Shown piece after piece: positions 1 to 6,974 of a stretch of DNA of 6,974 nt (the stretch's first letter is position 1; each line of letters opens with the position of its first letter). The stretch spans positions 1 to 6,974 of the forward strand of contig PCVE01000112.1 of assembly GCA_002762705.1 (NCBI GenBank). The letters are read 5' to 3'. Below the pieces are notes generated by a model that was given only the letters and a program-made list of their open reading frames with translations, was not told where the DNA came from and searched no databases. This DNA comes from Candidatus Woesearchaeota archaeon CG11_big_fil_rev_8_21_14_0_20_43_8. GTDB taxonomy: Archaea; Nanobdellota; Nanobdellia; Woesearchaeales; CG08-08-20-14. The translations under genes and the position numbers were made by a program.

Positions 1-2
1 AA

Positions 3-3000
3 CGTGATGGCGAACGCGCTCAGGCAGCAGCACAGAATCTTGCAGCAGAAATGAAGTCGCAGCAGGCGATAATCGATAAATTAGCTGCTTGTAGCTGTGT
101 CAAAAGTGGCGGCGGCAATTCATGTTTATCACAATGCGGACTATCGCAGAATGAGATTAACTTATTCAATAAATTCGATAAGACATTCCAAGGAAAATAC
201 AATAGCGGATATCTAGATTATTTCAAAGATAGATCACTTAAGCTTAGCGAATGCTCTGGAAAAGATACAAGTTCATGCAAGGCTATTACTTGTTCTCTTG
301 GTTCGACAGACACAAACTGTAAAGATTTCATCGACCAGATGACAAAGATCGGCCTTGATCAATACAAGAAACAGAGGTTAGAAACTGATATAACTAAATC
401 CGGACTTACGTTGTCAAGCACGACAAAGCAATTCTACGAAGGTCAGATCAGTAGTCTGAATAATCAGATAACCTTGAACAAAGTTAGCCTCGCAAATTCT
501 GTCTCATCAAAAGTGACTGGCACTCTCGATCGTGAGATACTGATGAAAGATATATTCGGTGATGGAGTGAAGACTCTTGAAGGATCAGACAAGACGACTA
601 TACTTGCGAATCAGAAGGCAGCTCTTGACAAATACAAGGAGATATTGATAAACAAGGCGCTTGTTGAGATATATCGAACTGAAAATCCTTCTCTTTATTC
701 CATGATGTCAGCATCAGACGCTGAGGCGCAGATCAGGAGCAATCTTTTGATAGATTACAAGAAACAGAATCCATCGACAACTCTGACTGATGCAGAGATT
801 CTTGATAAAGTATTCAAGCAGATGGCAAGCAAGTACGATGAATCTAAACTCCTTGAGTATAACCTTGGCGGAAGTTCTATAGCGGATATCATGAAGAACT
901 ATGAATATTCGATCACGATCGACGACACGAAACGTGATTCAATCCTTGGCGCAAAAATGGATGCTTATCAGTCCAACCAGAATATACTTATAAAAGAGCA
1001 GGGGAGAGATCTAGCTGATTTAGTGGATGCTGGATGGACGCTTACTGCTGAACAGAGCAAACAATATAGGGATTATCTTGCTGTCCTCGCCATAGAAGGA
1101 ACCAGCGACAAGGGATATGATACCGCGAAGAACGATATCTTAAACCAGCTCAATTTAGTTACATATAGCGACGAAGACAAGCGCGCAGCACTTCAACTGG
1201 CATTGACACAGCTTGAGATGCAGAACAAATGTGGGTCAGCGGATCTTGGGTGCCAGATGAAATTTTTATCAAGCGCAGCAGAATCCCAAAGGACGACATT
1301 GTATGATGCAAAAGAGAATGATCAATGGTATCAATGGAATCGTTTCTCTGATGATGATGAAAAGCATCTCATCGAACAAGATGTGCAACAGGCATTGGTG
1401 GAAAAATACAAACAGACCGCATCTTTGTTCATAAGTCAGAATGGTGCTTATGGTCTTGAGATAGTCAAACAGGAGATGGACAATCAAAAAGATAATCGTA
1501 ATTATCTTATGCTCGATACCGATCGGACAACTTCATGGAATCAATATTCAGCAATCAGGGATGTATATACTGAACAGAAAGCCAGGATGGACCTCGCAAA
1601 TATGGGTATAACTGATCCGCAAGTCATCCAGAACTATGTTGGTATGATGGTCGCAAAGACAGCGATGAATGATATACAAAATGAGATCAACACAAACAAC
1701 TATTATACTTTGGAAGAAAAAAATCTGATGAATAGTTATCGGGTAGACACTTATCAGAAGCAATTGAATACTCTGTCAGAATCTGCAGTCTTGGAAGGAA
1801 AGAAAATACAAGCAGACATAGATGCAGGCGTTTATTCTGGGAAAAGTCTTGAACTGGCAAAGAAGCAGGCGGCATTGCTTATAAACACAGGTATGCTTGC
1901 CCGTGCAGAATTGGAAGTGGATGTCACGATGCATAAATTCGATGATATGCAGGATTTCTTCGGTGCAGGCGGATTGATAAACGCCGTTGAATCCGGCAGC
2001 GATTCAGATATGGCAAGTGCTATTGCGAACACGTTCTGGAAAGGCGGACTTGTCAAGTCAATAAAAGCCGTTGAAGGTCTATATGAATCTGATTTTAGGG
2101 ATGTGTATAATGCTCGCCTTGTGGCAAGCGACAAACTTGCGACGATGCAGCAAATGGTCACTATCGCAGATAAGCTAAGCGTGCCTGTGACTAATCTTGA
2201 GAAGATGACTTCAGATACATTGAAAGATAGCTATCGAAAATTATATACTGAACAAGGGATTGGATTCACAGAAAGTGATCTTGACATACAAGCCAAAGTG
2301 ACTTACAAGATGATTCAGGATGCCGTCAACTATCAGGAAAAATATATCCGTTCGACTGCTAATACTGTAAGTTTATTTGGATATGATGTTCCATTGAGTT
2401 CCCAAGATGCTATCCTTCTGAAGCAGCAGGAAGCTTTGAAGCAGGCCGGTCTGATGCAAGGAGATGTATATGTATCATATTCAGACGGCGGGAATCTCTT
2501 TGATATGAATAATTATGCTGGGACGAGAGCACAGGCAGGTCTTGATGGTTCCTTCCAAGACAGTTTTGTCGATTCCACATTGAGTGGATTCACAAATGCA
2601 GCGACTGTTTTTGACCTGGGTTCTATGTTGGTCGGCGCAGGAGTTGGAAAACTTGCGGCAAGTTCGCTTGCAAAATTAGCAGTCAAAGGTGTCAGTAGCG
2701 CTGGATCTAAGATACTTACCACCACTGTGAATGTCGGAACACATGTTGTAGTTGAAGGCACTGTTTTCCATGCAGTGAATTCTGCTATGACTGGTTCTAT
2801 GGATTATATATTCACTGGAGACACGACTAAACTAAAAGAACTTGCGAATGTCGACAGCTATCTTCATTCGATAGAATTCATGGGCGGCATGAAAGTGTTC
2901 GGGACTGCCGCTGAAGGCATAAGCAAAGTATATGGCACTGCAGTGAAAGCAGCAGGTGAAAGTACGCTTTCGAAAGTATTGACCACAGCAGGGTCAGTCG

Positions 3001-6000
3001 GAAAACCTCTATCACTAGCAGGTGAGATCGGTGCTGTATATTCTATTGGTCAGGGTCTTTCAGGCAAATCTCCATTAGAAGGATTCCAGGCCGCATTGAG
3101 TGGTGATAAGCAGGCGATCACTGAACTTGTCCACACTGCTGGCATGGTTATTGCCATGCGGCAATATACACCAAAGGCAGTCGAAGCAAGAGTCGAAGCA
3201 TCCACTTATGCTTCAGAAGTCGGAAAAGTCGGATTGTTCGAAGGTGTCAGCGCACCAAAACTTGAAGTATCACCTTTGAAGACGACTGAATCTACGTTTG
3301 GTAAGATAACAGATGGGGTGAAGTCTGTAGCTTCAAAAATCATATCTCCATTCAAGGCGGTGGTCGATGGAGTCAATTCCTTCCAGAACACTCTTGACAC
3401 AGCAGGTCACAGGGCAGAGACAAATCTTCAGATAGAACTTGCCAAATCTGAGATAATAAGATATGAAAGCAAGCTAGACAAAGCAGTGGAAAATCTGCCG
3501 GTCGGTACAGGTGTGACTGCATCCGGTGTGATTGATTTTGTAGCTAAGTCAGGTTCACCTGACGCTGCTATCAAGACGCTTGAATCGCAGGGCGTCAAAA
3601 CAGCAGATGCAAAGAATCTGATAGGTCAGGCGACAAACCTTAACAAAGCCACAGCGGATCTTGCAAAGTCACAGGCAGACATCGCAAAACAGGATTACCA
3701 ACAGGCATTCGATTCTATATTCAAGCAGGAACTTCAGAATCTTGAAGCAAATGCTCGTGAAACACTTGTCAAATCAGGAGAGACTGTCACAAACACAAAA
3801 TTGAATGATGTCCTTCAAAAAGAATTGCCGAGCCTGACACAGAAAGTCAGCGCGGATCCGGTCGTAAGCGATCTACGTGATACATATGTCGAAGCAGCCA
3901 AAGTACAGGCAAAAGCAGAGTATGATTATAATTCCTTGAAAGAGCCAGTGAAAGCAGATACGATAAAAGATGCCCTTGATACAAATATCAATCTTTTTGA
4001 TGCAAGATACAAAGCAGACGCTGCAAGATACACTGAATCGCAGGCAAAGGTGACAAACGAGTTAATCAGCAAACAAACAGAACTTCTCGAAGCTGCAAAA
4101 GCATCAGATACAATCTCATTTGACGCAGCCAGAAACGCTCTCGTGAAATTGCCTTCTGGCGACATTGCGATACCACGCGAGACAATATCTAAGATAACTA
4201 CTGATGGAAAACTCGACGCTGCAAAGATAGCGATAGAGACACAAGGTCCATCCCCGAGTCAAAAAATAGTCGAAGAGCTTTCCCTGAAACGAGCAGAACT
4301 GGAAGAGCAGCTTTTCAGTGCGCAGAAAGATAAAATAATCCAGGATTTCGGTGAAGCTGGACAGATCGCTGATTATATCTCTCTTATGAAGATGAGTGGA
4401 GTTGGAGAACTAGCTGCAAGATCAGAACAATTAGCCATAAAAAATAATATTGATACATTGAGAGATGCAGAGATCAGCAAACTTCAATCTGAAGGAAAAA
4501 CAGTAGAAGCGCAGAAACTTGTAGCCGAGAAGAACGCAGAGCTTGCTAAAGCCGCGACTGAGATCGCTACACACCTGACAACACAGAAGACAGAACTTGA
4601 AGCCAAGAAATCAAGTCTGGAAACCGAGAAGGCAAAGACAACAGACCCGATCAAACAGGCAGATCTCAATACTGAACTATCATCGATCGCAAAAAAACTC
4701 TCTGACCTTGACACCCAGATAATCGAGATGAATAATGCTGGATTAAAGACATCATTCACAGAGACTGAATCAATATTATTAAAATCGAGCCAGCAGCAGA
4801 TGAAGCTTGATCTTGAGCTTGAGATGCTAAAGAATGTCCAGAGCATGACACGTGAACTTGAGATAGACACAATCACTCCTACAGAAAAGGCAGGATCAGT
4901 GATTTCTGATGCAGCGGAACTTGCAGTGGCAAAATCACAATTAGAACAAATAAAACTTCTCGCAAAATTGCAAGAAATGTCCGGTGTCGATGCGCAGATC
5001 AATGTTGTCGAATCAAAGATCCAGGAGCTGCAGAAAGACCGTGTTGTCCAGCAGGATGCAGCGACTGCCGGAAAACGCGCGTCTGAATTATCTCAGAGCG
5101 AGCTAAGCGCAGTGGAAGCCAGGACTGGCGCGAAACTAGATTCAGAGGTGACTTCTTTATTCACAAAAGATGGTGTGATTAAGTTGATTGAATCGACTAC
5201 GACGGCGATAAAAGCGCTTGAGACAAGCAGCACACAGGCAAAAGGTATAGATTTTGCAGCAGATGCGATCGAAGCAGTAAAGACGATAAATGAGAACGCA
5301 GGCAAAGCTCCAAGAATAGAGATGAATACTGATTCACAGAATGCATTGAATGATGTGATAGAAACGAATATAAAAAATGTGCAGGATCTCAAACTTCCAT
5401 CAGACGTCGATGCAGCAAAAGTAGCAGATGTCATCGCGAAAGCCGCGGCTGAAGGGGGCGCATCAAATGTAGGGAAGATACATACTGAAGTCAGAAACCA
5501 GTTAGAAGAACTGGTGAATGATCGTCAGCTGGCAAATGAAATTTATAATTCAGTAAAGGGCAAGATCACAGAGCATGTATCAAAAGAGTTCCAAACACAA
5601 AGCACTACAAAGATAGACCTTGAAGGCATCCTAAAAAGCAGCGAAAAAATAGCTGAGAATCTCGGAACGATAAAAGACATCCGTGATAGTTATCTTGAAG
5701 GAAAGCCACTTGTCACAAAGACAGAACCAACACTTCTGACTACAGCAGAAAAAGTCACGCTTGACGCATCAAAAAGCAGACTGGAAGAACTCGTAAACAT
5801 CGCAAAAGAAGGCAAGCTCACGACAGACCAGGTAACAGAATATAAGACATTGTCTGAGCTGAAGGCAAAAGAAAGCTATGAACTCGCAAAAGACAGCATC
5901 CCAAAATATGAAGCAGAAATATCTTCTCTGGAAGCGAAGATAAAAGCAGATGAATCCAGTGGTCTTGATACGACACCATTGCGAAAGCAGCTTGAGACTG

Positions 6001-6974
6001 TATCTACTGATCTGGCAAAAGCACAGAACACAGTAAAATTCTCGACTGAGACAAGGATAGATCTATCAAGCAAAGTTGCTGAACTACAAGGAAAACTTGA
6101 TTTGGCAGAAGCAAGAGGCGAGACAGCAAGCGCTTCAAGGCTTTCTGATGAGATAGCTCGCACAAAAGAGTTCGAGCAGGAATTCAATAAAAAGCTAGGC
6201 GACCTTGAGTTAGTCTTCTCAGTCACAGAGAACATGCCGACATTTAAGCTTCTTGAGAGCCAGGTCGAATTCATAGTCAAGCAGATGGCTGGCGGCAGGA
6301 ACAATGTCGAGATCGGCACTGGACAGGGCAAATCATCAGTTATTGTAAATATTCCAGGGATGATTGTCTCAGAATACAGCGCAATGGAAAGATCAAGAGT
6401 GACTGCGCCTGACAAGGGAAAGCTTGCAGAGATGACTGATCCGGTCAAGATGTCTGAAGTCTACAGCGAAAAGACTGGAAAGACAGCACTTGTCATGGGC
6501 GAAGGTCTGACCGATGTGAAGATATATCGTGGTACAGACATAGCAGGATCAGCAAAGAGCCAGGAAGCGATAAATCTAAAGGATCCAGCAACAGGAAAGA
6601 TTGATTACAATAAATTGAACGAGCTTATCAAGGAATCAGATGCGATTTTCATGGACAAAGCAGTGGCGAACGAGATCGATCTCGCTTATAGGAATGAATT
6701 GATTGATAATGGATTGTTTGGAAGTAAAAGATTAGACACATTAAGGGACATACGAAACAAACTTGATTCGACTGACATATTGATAGATGAAGTGCATCTC
6801 ACTGCTCAGGAGAACTCAAGGCTCAGAAACGGCGGCGGAGAGAGGGCGGCGGATCCAGAACTTGTAGCTGCTGCGAAACTTATCGACCAGGCATTCAAAG
6901 AAGCCGGATTCTTCGGTGAGAAAGGTGTCACAGAATCTCTTCTCAAAGGCACGACAGATCTTATCAGGACAAAG
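3..6974 (+). CDS. Partial giant multidomain coiled-coil protein with SecA-like motor, open at both ends
   Basis: Seen: the frame starting at base 3 runs 2,324 codons to the window end without a stop. The start codon and the stop codon both lie outside, so this is an internal fragment and no start can be chosen. In order, the protein shows a Cys-containing helical N-terminal part (1-840), a Gly/Ala-rich hydrophobic island (about 855-1056), a long coiled-coil-like stretch (about 1143-2070) and the opening of a SecA-like ATPase (about 2072-2324). Housekeeping SecA is roughly 800-1,000 residues with the motor at its N-terminus. Here more than 2,000 residues precede the motor, so this is not SecA itself. 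Known of the family: SecA uses ATP to drive polypeptides through SecYEG. Inferred: a giant surface, secretion or cell-contact protein with a built-in motor. Codon use is uniform across the frame (ATA, CTT, AGA/AGG common), with no sign of frameshift or inserted DNA. The full function is unknown. Confidence 0.95.
90..320 (+). other. Cysteine-loop cluster (C30, C32, C41, C45, C84, C92, C97, C106)
   Basis: Seen: eight cysteines within 77 residues. Three loops have the same form, two Cys separated by 7-8 small polar residues with Ser or Asn just before the second Cys: C32-C41 (holding a Gly-Gly-Gly), C84-C92 and C97-C106. A fourth loop of this kind, C410-C417, lies 300 residues later. The spacing is not CxxC...CxxC, so a classical zinc ribbon or Fe-S ferredoxin fold is not supported. 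The even number and the Ser/Gly/Thr/Asp-rich loops suit short disulfide-closed loops. That is an inference, and metal binding is not excluded. Confidence 0.55.
1230..1253 (+). other. Isolated cysteine loop C410-C417
   Basis: The protein reads Cys-Gly-Ser-Ala-Asp-Leu-Gly-Cys here, two cysteines separated by six small or polar residues. It resembles the loops at residues 32-106 and holds the last cysteines found in the window. It may be a disulfide-closed turn between two helices. Confidence 0.5.
2565..3170 (+). other. Gly/Ala/Ser/Val-rich hydrophobic island (residues about 855-1056)
   Basis: Seen: an abrupt rise in Gly, Ala, Val, Ser and Thr with small-residue runs. Examples are residues 872-894 (Leu-Gly-Ser-Met-Leu-Val-Gly-Ala-Gly-Val-Gly and onward), 906-931 (a Val-rich stretch with His914 and His923) and 1002-1021 (Gly/Ala/Leu-rich). 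Most stretches are interrupted by Lys, Asp or Glu, so none is a convincing 20-residue transmembrane helix. The pattern fits glycine-zipper-like or amphipathic helices that pack closely or associate with a membrane. It separates the Cys/Trp-bearing part from the long coiled-coil part. No catalytic motif was recognised. A membrane-inserting or pore-like role is possible but unproven. Confidence 0.5.
3171..3428 (+). other. Linker between hydrophobic island and coiled coils (residues about 1057-1142)
   Basis: Seen: a stretch with more Pro, Ser, Thr, Val and Gly than its neighbours. It includes prolines at about 1057, 1083, 1089 and 1117 and alternates small and charged residues. It shows no recognisable motif. 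It probably connects the compact Gly-rich region to the long helices that follow. Confidence 0.4.
3495..3593 (+). repeat. Degenerate 33-residue repeat, copy A (residues 1165-1197)
   Basis: It begins Leu-Pro-Val-Gly, has Gly at position 20, continues Asp-Ala-Ala at positions 23-25 and ends Leu-Glu-Ser-Gln-Gly. It aligns without gaps to residues 1383-1415, with 11 of 33 positions identical. The nucleotide sequences have diverged, so this is an old duplication at protein level, or convergence on the same small helical hairpin, and not a recent DNA repeat. Confidence 0.5.
4149..4247 (+). repeat. Degenerate 33-residue repeat, copy B (residues 1383-1415)
   Basis: It begins Leu-Pro-Ser-Gly, has Gly at position 20, continues Asp-Ala-Ala at positions 23-25 and ends Ile-Glu-Thr-Gln-Gly. 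Shared positions with copy A are L1, P2, G4, I13, G20, D23, A24, A25, E30, Q32 and G33. The copies start 218 residues apart. A weaker relative begins Leu-Pro-Ser-Asp at residue 1798. Confidence 0.5.
5394..5480 (+). repeat. Possible third, weaker repeat copy (residues about 1798-1826)
   Basis: It opens Leu-Pro-Ser-Asp-Val, then has Val-Ile-Ala-Lys and Glu-Gly-Gly at places roughly matching copies A and B. It needs small gaps and the Asp-Ala-Ala triplet is displaced. It starts 415 residues after copy B. In an Ala/Lys-rich region chance similarity is a real alternative. Confidence 0.25.
6309..6335 (+). other. SecA-style motif I (Walker A), residues 2103-2111
   Basis: The residues are E-I-G-T-G-Q-G-K-S. 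Like SecA it lacks the first Gly of the classical G-x4-GK-[ST] signature, and it keeps the conserved Glu six residues before the GKS triplet. K2110 is the expected phosphate-binding lysine and S2111 the expected Mg-coordinating residue. Gln2108 replaces the usual SecA Glu. Confidence 0.75.
6786..6797 (+). other. Motif II (Walker B) DEVH, residues 2262-2265
   Basis: Asp-Glu-Val-His follows the hydrophobic strand Ile-Leu-Ile. D2262 would hold Mg and E2263 would be the catalytic base by comparison with SecA DEVD. It lies 152 residues after the motif I lysine, against about 101 in E. coli SecA, so there is extra sequence between the motifs. Confidence 0.7.

Larger units (their letters stand above)
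3..2522 (+). other. N-terminal helical region carrying all cysteines and tryptophans (residues 1-840)
   Basis: I do not recognise a family here. Seen: short predicted helices rich in Gln, Asp, Lys, Tyr and Asn, with few prolines. All five tryptophans (W345, W442, W445, W512, W679) and all ten cysteines lie in it. The remaining residues to 2324 contain none of either that I could find. The first 28 residues are an Ala/Gln-rich helix, which suggests that a coiled coil enters from upstream. A distinctive aromatic patch sits at W442-Y443-Q444-W445, followed by a run of three Asp. A Gly/Tyr-rich stretch (about 816-846) closes the region before the hydrophobic island. The composition change at about 840-860 marks a domain boundary. 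Inferred: this is the more folded, possibly extracytoplasmic part of the protein. Confidence 0.6.
3429..6212 (+). other. Long coiled-coil / helical-bundle region (residues about 1143-2070)
   Basis: Seen: about 930 residues dominated by Ala, Lys, Glu, Gln, Ser, Thr and Leu, with no Cys or Trp and few Tyr, His or Pro. Heptad-like spacing of Leu/Ile/Val with Glu/Lys flanks is clearest at residues about 1417-1455, 1470-1580, 1595-1680, 1920-1985 and 2005-2068. Breaks with Pro or Gly (for example near 1384-1391, 1417-1419, 1770 and 1799) suggest several helical bundles in series rather than one unbroken rod. Two 33-residue segments inside it are recognisably related. Such a region could act as a spacer, tether or oligomerisation arm feeding directly into the ATPase. 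It could also be the structural shaft of a surface protein. No enzyme motif was seen. Confidence 0.7.
6216..6974 (+). other. SecA-like DEAD motor ATPase domain, 5-prime part (residues about 2072-2324)
   Basis: Seen: residue Q2087 in Glu-Ser-Gln-Val lies 23 residues before the motif I lysine, close to the Q-motif spacing of SecA. Motif I reads Glu-Ile-Gly-Thr-Gly-Gln-Gly-Lys-Ser (E2103-S2111) and aligns with the SecA form EM(K/R)TGEGKT. Around 2132-2144 a Val-Thr-Ala-Pro-Asp stretch occupies the place of SecA motif Ia (VTVNDYLA). Met-Ser-Glu-Val-Tyr (2150-2154) recalls the SecA segment that follows it. Motif II is Ile-Leu-Ile-Asp-Glu-Val-His-Leu (2259-2266), where SecA has DEVD. Known: these residues bind MgATP and drive hydrolysis. 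The key Lys, Asp and Glu are present, so ATPase activity is plausible. NBD2 and its arginine finger lie past the window end. An SF2 helicase is the main alternative, because DEVH also occurs there, but the motif I context favours SecA. Confidence 0.75.

Noticed and set aside
90..320. Zinc ribbon or ferredoxin-like metal site in the cysteine cluster
   Set aside because: Only one CxC and no CxxC pairs are present, and the loops are 6-8 residues with small polar filling, which does not match those motif spacings.
636..647. AAGGAG followed by an in-frame TTG, a possible internal start
   Set aside because: The spacing is only three bases and the frame is continuous and compositionally uniform upstream, so an internal start is not supported.
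1269..1875. Short minus-strand frames of about 60-70 codons
   Set aside because: They lie wholly inside the continuous sense frame, overlap each other in different registers, and give hydrophobic low-complexity products typical of antisense translation.
2458..2472. AAGGAG sequence followed by ATG, resembling a ribosome binding site and start
   Set aside because: Both nearby ATG codons (2464 and 2470) are out of frame with the long gene, and that frame reaches a stop within about 15 codons.
3142..3159. Perfect 6-base inverted repeat (GCATGG / CCATGC) with a 6-base loop
   Set aside because: It is short, lies in the middle of the coding frame and has no T-run or neighbouring gene edge. It is most likely incidental and not a terminator or operator.
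3429..6212. Phage tape-measure protein as an explanation for the long helical region
   Set aside because: The coiled coil continues in frame into a SecA-like ATPase and there are no phage structural genes in the window.
5876..6448. 190-codon open frame on the minus strand, and similar ones at 4484-5002, 5093-5434, 3926-4165, 3206-3400, 2513-2761 and 1832-2161
   Set aside because: All sit in one antisense register whose third codon positions face those of the sense gene. In that register a stop needs a sense Tyr, His or Gln codon preceded by particular third bases, and Tyr and His are scarce in the coiled-coil region. The predicted products are Ser/Ala/Phe-rich strings without recognisable motifs, so they are shadows of the sense frame.

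Overview
The window is the interior of one giant protein-coding gene. On the + strand the frame beginning at base 3 stays open to base 6974: 2,324 consecutive sense codons, with no stop and with neither the true start nor the true end in view. Every other frame is broken repeatedly. There is no intergenic DNA, and I see no RNA gene, promoter, terminator, mobile element or CRISPR array. Residue n of the partial protein begins at base 3n, and residue numbers below follow that rule.

Layout of the protein. (1) Residues 1-840 are a mostly helical, Gln/Tyr/Asp-containing region that holds all ten cysteines and all five tryptophans I could find. (2) Residues about 855-1056 are a Gly/Ala/Ser/Val-rich, weakly hydrophobic island. 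(3) Residues about 1057-1142 are a linker. (4) Residues about 1143-2070 are an Ala/Lys/Glu/Gln-rich, Pro-poor region of predicted long helices and coiled coils, containing a degenerate 33-residue repeat. (5) Residues about 2072-2324 are the first part of a SecA-like DEAD motor ATPase: a Q-motif-like glutamine, a SecA-style motif I (EIGTGQGKS) and motif II (ILIDEVHL). The second nucleotide-binding domain must lie beyond base 6974.

How the parts may work together (inference): a very long rod- or tether-like polypeptide carries its own translocase-type motor near its visible C-terminal side. Cysteine loops at the N-terminal side hint that this part may fold in an oxidising, extracytoplasmic place. 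A SecA-type ATPase would be expected in the cytoplasm.

Organism: not identifiable from this window alone. GC content looks to be in the low forties per cent by eye. Codon choice favours ATA/ATC for Ile, CTT for Leu and AGA/AGG for Arg. Giant ORFs of this kind, with this codon choice, are known from uncultivated lineages of small-genome or predatory/symbiotic prokaryotes, such as Omnitrophota-type bacteria and DPANN archaea. I offer these only as candidates. If the host is an archaeon the SecA-like domain would be especially notable, because archaea lack housekeeping SecA.
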